From the NCBI GenBank assembly GCA_005116745.1, contig SWDS01000001.1:62001-126000 (forward strand): a DNA stretch of 64,000 nt, in the 5' to 3' direction. The notes beneath the pieces are model-generated. The model saw nothing but the letters and a program-made list of their open reading frames with translations, was not told the DNA's origin and searched no databases. This document shows, piece by piece, positions 42,149 through 51,090 of the stretch (position 1 is the first letter of the stretch; every line of letters begins with the position of its first letter). The position numbers were made by a program, and so were the translations under genes. The stretch comes from Nitrospira sp. GTDB lineage: Bacteria; Nitrospirota; Nitrospiria; Nitrospirales; Nitrospiraceae.

Positions 42149-43523
42149 ACAAGCAACGGGATTCTGGGCTCCACGGCCTGCGGCTCTGGATGCGATTCTC
42201 GCGCGGCTCGAATCGCTGTCGCTCAAGCCGGAATTCGCCCTGCAGCGAGAGATGGCGCTGGCGCGGGCGTTGAGACTCTACCTGGGGGGCACTGTGGGCA
42301 GACTCGTCGCACCGCTCACTCAAGAAACCGAACTCGCCAACCTGTTTCTTCTCTGTGATTTCTATCCTGAAGACGGGCAATTGACGCTGATCGAACAGTT
42401 ACGGGATGTGATCACCGAACACATCCCCAATGAAGAACGGCAGTGGCTCGATCCCTTGAAACATTCCTATTTCGATGTGCTGGAACTGACTTCCTTGCCG
42501 AAGCCAGGGGAAGATCTCACTGTGCGGTCGCTCGGAGATCGAACCACATTGCTGGTTCCCGGCCATGAATCCCTCAAGGATCTTGCGGCAGGCCGGGTGT
42601 TACTGACCCGCCTCGTTGGCACTCCGGATGGTGGCAAATCAGGCAAGGCAGTGTGGGCCGGCTGCGGAATCGTCTTGTCCCAGGCTGATGCTAACGCGCT
42701 GCTCGAGAGGACTGCGGAATGGCGCAGAGAAATGGAGCTGACCACCGGATCCTTTGCATTAGGGGAGTGGAGGGAGTTTACCAAGCGTTTCGGGTATATG
42801 CTGCTCTGGGCGTTCGCGCAACTCCGCACGGACGCGTTGGTGGATGCCGTCGGCCATATTCGCTATCGCCGTCCCGATGGCCAGCCCTATCTCTATACTG
42901 TGGCTCTGTACGATCACCATGAGTATCGGTTCTTTGTCGATGGATTGTCCGAGATGAGCGAGCTTAAGCCGGAGCAGACGGCGCCTCAGGGTAGAAGGCA
43001 AGGCCAGACCGACGAGATTCCTCCGGCTCGCACATGGGTGCAGCGGGACGGGGGCAGCGGGACTGACTCTATTGTCGCGAGGGTGACGCTGACGTCGTCC
43101 CAGCTCATCGTGGAATGCGACAGCCCAGCGAGACTTGACCAGATCAAGCATCGACTCGCGGCCTCGTTTGGATTTTCACTGCATTTCAGAGGTGAGACGC
43201 TCGTACCGCCTGCGTGGCAATTATCGATAGCCGAGCTCATGTCCGATGAACCGCCGCCGTTGGTCGTGGCATCGGAAGAGGACTATACGCTGCTCAAGCA
43301 GTTTCTGGAAAAAGCCTACTTGGAGTGGTCGGATCAGCCCCACCTCGAACTCGGCGGGCACACGCCGCGACATGCCGCCGCATCTGCCGCTATGCGTGGC
43401 AAGGTCGGTACCCTTATCGATGAAATGGCCCAGCATGATCCAGGCCGTTGGCGATGTGGCCGACCGGCGTTCGATTACAATCGTCTTCGCGCCCATGTGG
43501 GCTTGGACGAACTGCCAGAGTAA
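42132..43523 (+). CDS. Hypothetical protein with C-terminal helical GGxTPR domain
   Basis: 463 residues, no signal peptide or membrane helix. The middle has a mixed region (SFALGEWREFTKRFGYMLLW, YTVALYDHHEYRFFV). The last 90 residues read YLEWSDQPHLELGGHTPRHA followed by YNRLRAHVGLDELPE, which resembles the helical C-terminal module (W-D-x-P-x-x-x-L-x-G-x-TPR-x-A) found at the end of SEC-C-motif and MbcA/Xre-type proteins. I cannot assign a function. It overlaps DUF2934 and precedes the PPi-PFK gene by 106 bp. Confidence 0.7.
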   Translation: MNPASEQATGFWAPRPAALDAILARLESLSLKPEFALQREMALARALRLYLGGTVGRLVAPLTQETELANLFLLCDFYPEDGQLTLIEQLRDVITEHIPNEERQWLDPLKHSYFDVLELTSLPKPGEDLTVRSLGDRTTLLVPGHESLKDLAAGRVLLTRLVGTPDGGKSGKAVWAGCGIVLSQADANALLERTAEWRREMELTTGSFALGEWREFTKRFGYMLLWAFAQLRTDALVDAVGHIRYRRPDGQPYLYTVALYDHHEYRFFVDGLSEMSELKPEQTAPQGRRQGQTDEIPPARTWVQRDGGSGTDSIVARVTLTSSQLIVECDSPARLDQIKHRLAASFGFSLHFRGETLVPPAWQLSIAELMSDEPPPLVVASEEDYTLLKQFLEKAYLEWSDQPHLELGGHTPRHAAASAAMRGKVGTLIDEMAQHDPGRWRCGRPAFDYNRLRAHVGLDELPE

Positions 43524-43629
43524 TTCGAGCCCCACCGCTTACCTCTTGATGAGATGGAGTATACTGCCAGCCCACAGATGATGAAGAAATCAGAGGAGGG
43601 CTGATGGGAAATTCTCTAGGGAGGGATCG

Positions 43630-44877
43630 ATGACAGGGCAACGTCCGATAGTCGGTATATTAGTCGGTGGTGGGCCGGCTCCCGGGATCAATAGTGTGAT
43701 CAGCGCCGCCACGATCCACAGTATTCTCGGAGGCTCGGATGTGCTCGGGCTTATCGATGGGTTCAAATGGCTCATGGAAGGGACGACAGGACAGGTCAGG
43801 CCGCTTTCGATTGAGGATGTCAGTCGGATTCATTTCCACGGCGGGTCCTATTTGGGTACGTCACGCGCAAACCCGACAAAAACAAAGGAACATCTCGATA
43901 ACGTGTTGTCCTCCTTGTCGAGGCTGGGTGTGACGCGATTGATTACGATCGGCGGGGATGACACTGCGTTTTCAGCGATGAAGCTGGAGGAACGGGCAGG
44001 AGGACAGCTGCAAGTCATCCACGTTCCCAAGACGATCGACAATGATCTGAGTCTTCCATACGGGGTTCCAACGTTCGGGTTTCAAACAGCGCGGCATGGC
44101 GGGGTCGAAATCGTGAGGAGTCTGATGGTTGATGCCCGTACCACGACACGCTGGTATTTAGTGGTGACCATGGGGCGCAAGGCCGGCCATCTTGCATTGG
44201 GCATTGGGAAAGCCGCCGGGGCTACGCTGACGATTATTCCGGAGGAGTTTCGGGAACGTCCGGTGAAACTTCAACGGATCATCGATCTCTTGATCGGGGC
44301 TATCGTGAAGCGGTTAGCCCACGGTCGATCCGATGGGGTCGCGGTGCTGGCCGAAGGACTGATTGAAATCATCGATCCTTGCGATCTTGGTGGGTTAGAA
44401 CATGTTGAACGAGACGAACATGGCCACTTGAGAATGAGCGAGATTGATGTGGGGGAAGTCTTGCGGCGTGAACTCACGAAGCAGCTGCGCTCACTGGGCC
44501 TTCCTACAACACTGGTGGCGAAGGATGTCGGGTATGAACTTCGTTGCGCTGATCCGATTCCTTACGATATTGAGTATACCCGAGATCTTGGCTACTGTGC
44601 CGCCCAATATCTATTTGAAGACGGGACATCGGCCATGGTCTCGATTCAGAGTGGCCGGTTCACCCCGATTCCATTCAAGCAGATGGTGGATCCCTCCACC
44701 GGACGGACCAAAGTGAGGATGGTGGATATCGATTCCCAGTCCTACAAGATCGCCCGGCAATACATGATTCGGCTCACGGAGGCCGATGTGAACAATCAGG
44801 ACGCGCTGGGCCGTTATGCTGCCTTGGTTGGCCTGTCTCCTGAAGCGTTCCGAGAACGGTTCGAGCCAGTCCTTTGA
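43630..44877 (+). CDS. Pyrophosphate-dependent 6-phosphofructokinase
   Basis: 415 residues. The N-terminus VGILVGGGPAPGINSVIS is the PFK glycine loop. GGDDT at about 108-112 has Asp where ATP enzymes have Gly, and PKTIDND at about 133-139 has Lys where ATP enzymes have Gly; both changes mark PPi as phosphoryl donor. It interconverts fructose-6-P and fructose-1,6-bisP reversibly and saves ATP. It is followed after 40 bp by a USP gene, so probably co-transcribed. Together with the debranching enzyme it points to flexible storage-sugar use. Confidence 0.92.
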   Translation: MTGQRPIVGILVGGGPAPGINSVISAATIHSILGGSDVLGLIDGFKWLMEGTTGQVRPLSIEDVSRIHFHGGSYLGTSRANPTKTKEHLDNVLSSLSRLGVTRLITIGGDDTAFSAMKLEERAGGQLQVIHVPKTIDNDLSLPYGVPTFGFQTARHGGVEIVRSLMVDARTTTRWYLVVTMGRKAGHLALGIGKAAGATLTIIPEEFRERPVKLQRIIDLLIGAIVKRLAHGRSDGVAVLAEGLIEIIDPCDLGGLEHVERDEHGHLRMSEIDVGEVLRRELTKQLRSLGLPTTLVAKDVGYELRCADPIPYDIEYTRDLGYCAAQYLFEDGTSAMVSIQSGRFTPIPFKQMVDPSTGRTKVRMVDIDSQSYKIARQYMIRLTEADVNNQDALGRYAALVGLSPEAFRERFEPVL

Positions 44878-44917
44878 ACAACATAGATACATCTCGTCGA
44901 ACAAAAGGATATCCGAC

Positions 44918-45775
44918 ATGAAGATTCTTGCGACAGTTGATGGGTCGAAACATGGCAAGTGGGCGATCGAGTGGTTAGCGGAGATGCCGTTCGCGGTGCA
45001 GCCGGTCGTTCGTGTGCTGCATATCATCGATGTGGCGAGCGTTCGGGCTCCCTTTATGACCCAGCCGGCGATCGTCGGGACCGGACGGTACATTCAGTCC
45101 GAAGTCAAGCGGATGGAGGCAGTGGCCAAATCCACTAAGAAAGAGTCGGAGGGTTTGTTGTCAACGCTTGGCTTGAGCGGGACCGTGACGACCGACCAGG
45201 GCGCGGTGGCAGCGACGATCATGAAGCATGCGCAGCGTGGGGTCGGACTTCTGTCGATCGGGTCCCGAGGCTTGGATGCCTTAGACCGCTTTATGCTGGG
45301 CAGCATCTCGAATCATGCTATTCACCATGCACCTTGTTCTGTACTGGTGGTGAAAGAGAGTCCTCGGCCTGTACGGCATCTGGTTTTAGCAATTGATGGT
45401 TCGTCAGCCTCAGATAAGGCGGTTAAGTTCCTGATTCGCAACGTCAACCCGACACCCGATGGTCTGGATCGTGAACCAGTCGTGGTGACCGTGATACATG
45501 CCGTGCCCTATTTTAAGTATCCAGAAGTAAAAGAAGCCGGGAAAGCGCTGGTCCAGCGCTATGGTGCTAAGCTCTCGAAATCAGGCTTCCAGATCCGTGA
45601 AGTCTTGAGGCTGGGGAAGCCGGCAGACGAGATTCTGACAGTGGCCAAACAGGAGAAGGCGGATCTGATTGTGACCGGAGCAAAGGGGCTGGGCGCAATC
45701 CGCCGAGTGCTGCTTGGCAGCGTCTCTACCCGCGTGGTGCAGCATGCCCACTGTGGAGTGCTCGTGGTCCGCTGA
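44918..45775 (+). CDS. Universal stress protein, two USP domains
   Basis: 285 residues from the ATG at 44918 (AAGGAT upstream); an in-frame extension into the PFK gene is not supported. Domain 1 begins MKILATVDGSKHG and has GSRGLDALDRFMLGSISNHA; domain 2 has GAKGLGAIRRVLLGSVSTRV. Both ATP-binding motifs are intact. It is the fifth USP gene of the window and probably belongs to the PFK unit. Confidence 0.92.
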   Translation: MKILATVDGSKHGKWAIEWLAEMPFAVQPVVRVLHIIDVASVRAPFMTQPAIVGTGRYIQSEVKRMEAVAKSTKKESEGLLSTLGLSGTVTTDQGAVAATIMKHAQRGVGLLSIGSRGLDALDRFMLGSISNHAIHHAPCSVLVVKESPRPVRHLVLAIDGSSASDKAVKFLIRNVNPTPDGLDREPVVVTVIHAVPYFKYPEVKEAGKALVQRYGAKLSKSGFQIREVLRLGKPADEILTVAKQEKADLIVTGAKGLGAIRRVLLGSVSTRVVQHAHCGVLVVR

Positions 45776-45880
45776 AGATCAAAAGTAGGGGGTGGCTCAT
45801 GGCTGGAGGAACAGGCTTGACGGAAAGGAAGAAGGCGCCATAGACTGACACCCTCTCGGATCAACAAGAGAGGGAACCGT

Positions 45881-46561
45881 ATGATCGCATTAATGCAGAT
45901 TGACCAAGAGTCGCTCCCTGATCGTTTAGTGACGGGGCTTTCCAAAATTGGGCTGGCGATGAAGAGCCGTGCCTGGAGACGAAAGGGACGGGCAGGGATT
46001 GGTCCCTTGCAAATCCAAGTGCTGACGTTTCTCCGATCTCGACCGACTCATTCGGCTACCGTTTCAACGATTGCCCGAGAACTCTCCGTGAAACTGCCGA
46101 CTGCTTCTGAAGTCATCCGAACACTTGAGGGGAAGCGATTGGTCCGACGGCGCCGTCGTGAAATCGACAACCGTGTCGTGACGGTTCACCTCACCTCCCT
46201 CGGGGCGAAGGCAGGCCATGTGGAAAACCGATGGCCGGAGATTCTGGCGTCCGCGACTGAGAATTTGTCGGTGCAAGAGCAGGTCGCGCTTCTGAGTTCG
46301 CTCGTGAAGCTGATTCGTGGGCTTCAACTGCAAGGAGAAATTCCTGTTGCGCGCATGTGCATCTCCTGTGAGTATTTCCGTCCGCATGCCTATGCGGAAT
46401 CGGATCAGCCTCATCACTGTGATTTCTACCATGTGGCATTTGGAGATCAGGCAATTCGCCTTGATTGTCCCGAGTACGTGGAAGCCCCAGCGGAAGATCC
46501 GAGCAAGAAAGCCGCTTCTGACAAAGCTGAGACTATGGCCCAAGGCCTAGCTGCTAGGTGA
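45881..46561 (+). CDS. MarR-type regulator with C-terminal Cys/His cluster
   Basis: 226 residues. Residues 20-140 form a MarR winged helix (LQIQVLTFLRSRP, TVSTIARELSVKLPTASEVI as recognition region, NRVVTVHLTSLGAK as wing). The last part carries a cluster of metal-type ligands: CISCEYFRPHA, then HHCDFYHVAF and LDCPEY, i.e. C-x2-C...H-H-C...C. This could hold zinc or an Fe-S cluster, giving redox or metal sensing (inference). A GAGAGGG site precedes the ATG. It overlaps the convergent lipoprotein gene by 15 bases. Target genes may include the nearby rubrerythrin cluster, but no operator was identified. Confidence 0.82.
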   Translation: MIALMQIDQESLPDRLVTGLSKIGLAMKSRAWRRKGRAGIGPLQIQVLTFLRSRPTHSATVSTIARELSVKLPTASEVIRTLEGKRLVRRRRREIDNRVVTVHLTSLGAKAGHVENRWPEILASATENLSVQEQVALLSSLVKLIRGLQLQGEIPVARMCISCEYFRPHAYAESDQPHHCDFYHVAFGDQAIRLDCPEYVEAPAEDPSKKAASDKAETMAQGLAAR

Positions 46562-47137
46562 CGATCTATCATGGAGCAGCTTCTGTAACGGCTGTTCTGT
46601 TCGGCTGAGGTAGAGTGCTCCGTCCGCCTCGACCTGTCTCATTAAGTCTTCCAACGCTCCCTGTAACGCGGTTTCGATGGGGTTACGGTCTGACGCCGTG
46701 ACCCATCGCACCGACGATCCCGTTGCAGTGTGTTCAGCACGATAGGACTTCATAACTCCGGCAGCTTCGCTCATCTCTGCTTGTAGCACGATTCGATAAT
46801 GATAGAGGCTGCTGCGGGAGGTCAGCGTCAATTTCGTGGCCACGCGAAGCGTCAGGTCGGCTGGGTCAGGCGAGACCGACGTGAAGGTGCCTCGTTGTTG
46901 CAGGTATTGCAAGACCGCCTGTCTCAGGTCGAGATGCCGCCATTCCAGCAAGGCGATGCCTGGCCGATGGTCCGCACCTTCCATCGCAATCGGGCTGACA
47001 ACGGCCTGAAGCGTTCGAGGGATCGTGATGGACGGCAGGCTGGTGGGGAGAGGCGTCACCTGAATCCGATGGACGCATCCCACCCCTGTGAGAGAGAGGG
47101 CTAGCAGGAGCATTGTGAACCGTCTTGAGTGGGTCAT
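46547..47137 (-). CDS. Hypothetical lipoprotein
   Basis: 196 residues from the ATG at 47137; a TTG six bases upstream is less likely. The signal peptide ends in the lipobox LTGVGC. The mature protein has a strand-rich region with LTLRVATKLTLTSRSSLYHYR and a helical end (QGALEDLMRQVEADGALYL). The layout resembles small periplasmic DUF lipoproteins that help envelope assembly, but I cannot name a family. It is followed after 54 bp by another lipoprotein gene on the same strand, read before it. Confidence 0.65.
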   Translation of the reverse strand: MTHSRRFTMLLLALSLTGVGCVHRIQVTPLPTSLPSITIPRTLQAVVSPIAMEGADHRPGIALLEWRHLDLRQAVLQYLQQRGTFTSVSPDPADLTLRVATKLTLTSRSSLYHYRIVLQAEMSEAAGVMKSYRAEHTATGSSVRWVTASDRNPIETALQGALEDLMRQVEADGALYLSRTEQPLQKLLHDRSSPSS

Positions 47138-47191
47138 TGGCAATCAGTGGAAGGCGGCTCGACCCTCCCCACAGTGTTGTGATCTGCGCGA

Positions 47192-47683
47192 TTAGTGAGT
47201 CGAGCTGGGAGAGGGCCCTGACAGGATCTCCAAGTCGTTCAACGCTCGAGTAGCCTGTTCTCGGTAGGTACGCTCCGTCTGGTTCGTGTAGGTATCGACC
47301 ACACGTTGATAGGATGCACGGGCTTTCTCCGGTTGCTGCTTGATCGCAAAATATTGTCCTAACGCGATCCAGTTCTGAGCCGCCGTTCCGCGAGCCGTTT
47401 TCATGAGTGCGAACTCCCGTTCGACCTGCGATGTTCCCTGCAGCTGGCCTTGCTTCCTGACGGTGTCCGCCATCTGATCGGCCATGGCTTCGATCTGCTC
47501 ATTTTCGTGAACCGCTGCGGCCACTCGATTGGCCTTGAGGTGCGTATAGAAGTTCTCGACGTGGTCCTTGATGACATCCGCTCGCCGCTGATACGGGTCT
47601 GCGGCACAACCAGACATGATCAACACGACCAAGGCGATGACACCTGCCGTTCGGTAGAAGACATGGCGACCGGAGATCTTCAT
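47192..47683 (-). CDS. Hypothetical lipoprotein with a TPR-like segment
   Basis: 163 residues from the ATG at 47683 with a GAGGAG site six bases upstream. The lipobox is LIMSGC. The mature part is helical; ALGQYFAIKQQPEKARASYQ RVVDTY resembles one TPR unit, with an upstream amphipathic helix pair (DVIKDHVENFYTHLKANRVA). Role unknown, possibly an envelope scaffold. It is read first in a two-lipoprotein unit and is divergent from the rubrerythrin gene. Confidence 0.68.
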   Translation of the reverse strand: MKISGRHVFYRTAGVIALVVLIMSGCAADPYQRRADVIKDHVENFYTHLKANRVAAAVHENEQIEAMADQMADTVRKQGQLQGTSQVEREFALMKTARGTAAQNWIALGQYFAIKQQPEKARASYQRVVDTYTNQTERTYREQATRALNDLEILSGPSPSSTH

Positions 47684-47882
47684 ATGGCTCCTCGGTGGAT
47701 AAGAGTCCTCGTATATTCTCCTGTGGGAGTGTAACATACCCCCGTGCGAATACTAACTGTACCGGATGGCACGAAGCCCCTTGAACCGCTGACGACGGCT
47801 GCGCTATCTTAGTCGCCGGTTTACTCGCGACGATAATCTCGGTGGGGCTAAGGATGGGCCTTCGAACAACGAGGAGGATGAT

Positions 47883-48308
47883 ATGGGAAATAGCTTAAAA
47901 GGGACCAAGAGTCACGACAATCTGAAACATGCGTTTGCCGGTGAATCACAGGCCAACCGCCGGTATCTGTATTTCGCGAGGAGGGCAGATATTGAAGGCT
48001 ATCCAGACGTCGGTGGGCTCTTCCGGGACACCTCGGAGGCTGAAACCGGCCATGCCTTTGGTCACCTGGACTTTTTGAAAGAGGTTGGAGATCCGGCGAC
48101 GGGTGTGCCGATGGGCAACACGGACGCGAACCTCAAGTCCGCCATTGAGGGCGAAACGTACGAATATACACAGATGTATCCCGGGATGGCGAAGACCGCG
48201 CGCGACGAAGGATTTCCTGAGTTGGCGGAATGGTTTGAGACCTTGGCGAAAGCCGAACGGTCCCATGCCAATCGGTTTCAAAAGGGATTGGATACTCTGA
48301 AGAGCTAA
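47883..48308 (+). CDS. Rubrerythrin (diiron domain only)
   Basis: 141 residues. The ferritin-like four-helix bundle keeps the diiron ligands: Glu in [18 protein letters not shown]-x2-H in [11 protein letters not shown], Glu in IEGETYEY and E-x2-H in [10 protein letters not shown]. The rubredoxin domain of classical rubrerythrin is missing, so electrons must come from a separate partner. It reduces hydrogen peroxide. GAGGAGG lies eight bases before the ATG. It is first in the run rubrerythrin - Fe-S protein - DUF3501 - PTPS. Confidence 0.92.
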   Translation: MGNSLKGTKSHDNLKHAFAGESQANRRYLYFARRADIEGYPDVGGLFRDTSEAETGHAFGHLDFLKEVGDPATGVPMGNTDANLKSAIEGETYEYTQMYPGMAKTARDEGFPELAEWFETLAKAERSHANRFQKGLDTLKS

Positions 48309-48329
48309 CACGCACGTATCGGCTCACGT

Positions 48330-48394
48330 TCAGCGGTCAGTTTTCGGCGACGTGACGGGAATCCGTCGGCGAAGGCTGGCCGCTGATCGTTTTT
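48330..48394 (+). terminator. Two-layer hairpin with T5 after rubrerythrin
   Basis: TCAGCGGTCAG (48330-48340) pairs with CTGGCCGCTGA (48376-48386) at ten of eleven positions; an inner stem GACGG-GAAT-CCGTC (48354-48367) sits inside. TCGTTTTT follows. It resembles an intrinsic terminator and overlaps the ribosome-binding region of the next gene, so it may reduce read-through from rubrerythrin into the Fe-S gene. Confidence 0.55.
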
Positions 48395-48404
48395 GGAGAG
48401 AGGA

Positions 48405-49685
48405 ATGAAAGGTCTCAGTCTCCTTGCCCCGATCGACTCCACGCAGTTGGAGAAGGAAACGCTCCGGATCTACGAGGTCTGTGACGGCTGTCGGCGCTGC
48501 TTCAATCTTTGTCCCTCGTTCAACACGCTCTTAGATCGGATTGATGTGTGCGAGAGTGACGTGGCTAAGCTGACCCCGGCTGATCATCATCAAGTCGTCG
48601 ACGAATGCTATTACTGCAAGCTCTGTTTCAACCATTGTCCCTATACTCCGCCTCATCACTATGCGATCGACTTCCCGCACTTGATGATCGCCTGGAAAAA
48701 GCGTCTTGCGGCGGAGCGCGGTGTTCGGTGGCGAGATCGCCTGTTGATCATGACGGATGCGATTGGAAGACTTGGCAGCGCCACCGCCTCGCTCACGAAC
48801 AGGTTGTTGGGCAACAGGTTTGTGCGCCGCATTCTGGAGCGGGTCATGGGGATTCATCGGGACCGTCAGCTGTTGCACTTCTCTCAAGAGACATTTCCAC
48901 GCTGGTTCGGCCGTCGAACCAAAACGGCCATCGCTGATCCACCCGTCCGCAAGGTCGCCCTCTTTGCCAGTTGCCTCGTGAACTTTCAGGCGACCGATGT
49001 CGGCAAGGCGACAGTGCAAGTGCTGGAGAAGAACGGCGTCCAGGTGGTGGTTCCAGAGCAGCGCTGTTGCGGGATGCCCAGTTTCGATATTGGGGATACC
49101 CAGGCGATTCAACAGGCTGCTCGAAGCAACGTTGCGTCATTGTATCCGTTGGTCGCCGAAGGGTACGATGTGGTGGTTCCGACCGCCAGTTGCAGCTTGA
49201 TGTTGAAACGCGAATACCCGGAACTCGCTCGCGATGAGAAGACGAAACGGGTCGCGGAGCGGACTTTCGATGTCTGTGAATATCTGATGGCCATGAAAAA
49301 AACAGGCCAGTTGGCAACCGATTTCACGCAGAAGCCAGGGCGAGTCGCCTATCAGATTCCCTGCCACCTGAGGGATCAAAATATTGGGTTTAAATCCAGA
49401 GAACTCATGGAGTGTGCCGGTGCTCAAGTCGAGGTGATCGAACAGTGTTCGGGGCATGACGGCGCCTGGTCGGCGAAGACGGAGTTTTTCCAACTTTCGA
49501 TGAAGATTGCCGGGAAGGCCATACGAGCGATCGAGCAGACACCAGCGGACCTTGTCGCGTCGGACTGTCCCCTGGCTGGCTTACAGTTGGATCAGGCCGG
49601 CGCGTCGGCCCATGCCCGAGGACGGAGCACTCTGCATCCGATTCAGATTGTCCGTGATGCCTATGGGTTGCCACGACAACCATGA
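48405..49685 (+). CDS. GlpC/HdrD-type Fe-S oxidoreductase
   Basis: 426 residues. The N-terminal region holds two 4Fe-4S sites, CDGCRRCFNLCP and CYYCKLCFNHCP. Two CCG-type domains follow: the first with ASCLVNFQATDVG and EQRCCGMP, the second with PCHLRDQNIGFKSRE and a final SDCPLAGLQ. This layout is that of GlpC/HdrD-like subunits that pass electrons to a partner. In many bacteria it lies with rubrerythrin and DUF3501, as here, so it may be the reductant for rubrerythrin (inference). ATG at 48405 has GAGAGAGGA before it. Confidence 0.88.
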   Translation: MKGLSLLAPIDSTQLEKETLRIYEVCDGCRRCFNLCPSFNTLLDRIDVCESDVAKLTPADHHQVVDECYYCKLCFNHCPYTPPHHYAIDFPHLMIAWKKRLAAERGVRWRDRLLIMTDAIGRLGSATASLTNRLLGNRFVRRILERVMGIHRDRQLLHFSQETFPRWFGRRTKTAIADPPVRKVALFASCLVNFQATDVGKATVQVLEKNGVQVVVPEQRCCGMPSFDIGDTQAIQQAARSNVASLYPLVAEGYDVVVPTASCSLMLKREYPELARDEKTKRVAERTFDVCEYLMAMKKTGQLATDFTQKPGRVAYQIPCHLRDQNIGFKSRELMECAGAQVEVIEQCSGHDGAWSAKTEFFQLSMKIAGKAIRAIEQTPADLVASDCPLAGLQLDQAGASAHARGRSTLHPIQIVRDAYGLPRQP

Positions 49686-49734
49686 GGCTGGAGTCAGCTT
49701 CACGCTGGACGAATCACGAGAGAGGGGACAATCA

Positions 49735-50325
49735 ATGAAAGCCATCGCTCCAGAAGATATTATTCCGCATCAGGAGTACGAGCGGCAGCGTGAGGCCTTT
49801 CGCGCGAAGATCATTGCGCTGAAGCAGCGTCGGCGCATGTCGGTTGGCCCCTGTATGACGATGGTATTCGAGAATCATGACACGGTGCAGTTTCAAATTC
49901 AGGAGATGATCCGCGTCGAGCGGATTTTCGATCCGGTCAAGGTTCAGGATGAACTGGATGTGTACAATGCCCTTCTCCCGGCTCCGGGCGAGTTGAGCGC
50001 GACCCTGTTGATCGAGATCACCCAGGACGCGATGATCAAGGAACGGCTCGATCAGTTCATGGGGCTCGATCATGGAGAAAAAGTAGCCATTGTCGCTGGA
50101 GGCGAGGAAGTATTCGGCGAATTTGAAGGTGGCCGGAGCCATGAGACGAAAATCAGCGCGGTCCATTTTGTGAAGTTTCGACCGACTGCCTCCATGACCA
50201 AGACCTTTGCAGACCTCAGCCAACCTGTGACGATCCGTGTCGACCATGGCGACTATCGAGAAGAGGCGCCTGTGTCCGGCACGATGCGCGAAGAGTGGCT
50301 TGCCGATGTAAGAGGCGGTGCGTAG
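49735..50325 (+). CDS. DUF3501 family protein
   Basis: 196 residues from the ATG at 49735 with an AGAGGGG site; an in-frame extension back into the Fe-S gene is a shadow. The start ITPEDIIPHQEYE-like (AIAPEDIIPHQEYERQRE) and the VGPCMTMVFENHDTVQFQIQ segment are typical of DUF3501. No cofactor site is evident. The family almost always accompanies rubrerythrin and the GlpC-like protein, which argues for one shared peroxide-detoxifying system. Confidence 0.88.
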   Translation: MKAIAPEDIIPHQEYERQREAFRAKIIALKQRRRMSVGPCMTMVFENHDTVQFQIQEMIRVERIFDPVKVQDELDVYNALLPAPGELSATLLIEITQDAMIKERLDQFMGLDHGEKVAIVAGGEEVFGEFEGGRSHETKISAVHFVKFRPTASMTKTFADLSQPVTIRVDHGDYREEAPVSGTMREEWLADVRGGA

Positions 50326-50337
50326 CACCGAGAAACC

Positions 50338-51090
50338 ATGCCCCCTGTCTTGTTGACCAAGCGCATCGAATTTTCCGCCGCCCATCGCTATGGCCGGCCG
50401 GAATGGGATGACGTGAAGAATCGCACGGTATTTGGGCGCTGCTACAATCCTCCTGCGCACGGACACAACTACTTGATTGAACTCACCGTCTCCGGCGACA
50501 TCGATCCCACGACCGGCATGGTCGTCAATCTGTTCGATCTCAAACGAGTGCTCCTGGACGTGATCGAAGAGTTTGATCACAAGAACCTGAATCTCGACAT
50601 GCCCTACTTCAAAAATCAGATTCCGACCTCCGAAAATTTTGCACACGTGTTGTGGACGAAGTTAGCGGCTCAACGGGATATCGGTGCCCTCCATACCCTT
50701 CGACTCTGTGAGGATGAAGATCTCTATGCCGAGGTCACCGCAGCCGACGGGCTGGACGCCGCCGCGGTCGCAAAACGATATTCGTTTAACGCGATCCACG
50801 AGAGCCATCAGGGGCGAGATTGGGACTGCTACGTGACGGTTCACGGGACGATCGATCCGGTGACGGGCATGGTGACTGACATCGGAGCGTTGGACCGACT
50901 GGTACAGGATCGGGTCATCACGCCGTTTGATCGGCAGGATCTCCGCCAGGTGCTTGGCTCTGAAACGGTGAAGGGAGAGGCTCTTGCCAAGGCCATCTGG
51001 GACCGTCTCGCCGGGCATCTCTCAAGTGGAACGCTCCACAATATTCGCCTGGTGTCGTCCCGCGATCTGGCGTACGAAGTCTCCGCCTAG
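50338..51090 (+). CDS. Tandem PTPS/QueD-like protein (second domain degenerate)
   Basis: 250 residues containing two 6-pyruvoyl-tetrahydropterin-synthase folds. The first keeps the zinc His at 16 (FSAAHRY), the catalytic Cys at 35 and His 41/43 (GRCYNPPAHGHNY) and the GMVVNLFDLK motif. The second (from about residue 143) keeps YSFNAIHES, GTIDPVTGMVTDIGALDR and the final strand but lacks the HGH zinc site and the Cys. So only one domain looks active. It may make 6-carboxy-tetrahydropterin or another pterin. It begins 12 bases after DUF3501, which is an unusual partner. Confidence 0.82.
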   Translation: MPPVLLTKRIEFSAAHRYGRPEWDDVKNRTVFGRCYNPPAHGHNYLIELTVSGDIDPTTGMVVNLFDLKRVLLDVIEEFDHKNLNLDMPYFKNQIPTSENFAHVLWTKLAAQRDIGALHTLRLCEDEDLYAEVTAADGLDAAAVAKRYSFNAIHESHQGRDWDCYVTVHGTIDPVTGMVTDIGALDRLVQDRVITPFDRQDLRQVLGSETVKGEALAKAIWDRLAGHLSSGTLHNIRLVSSRDLAYEVSA

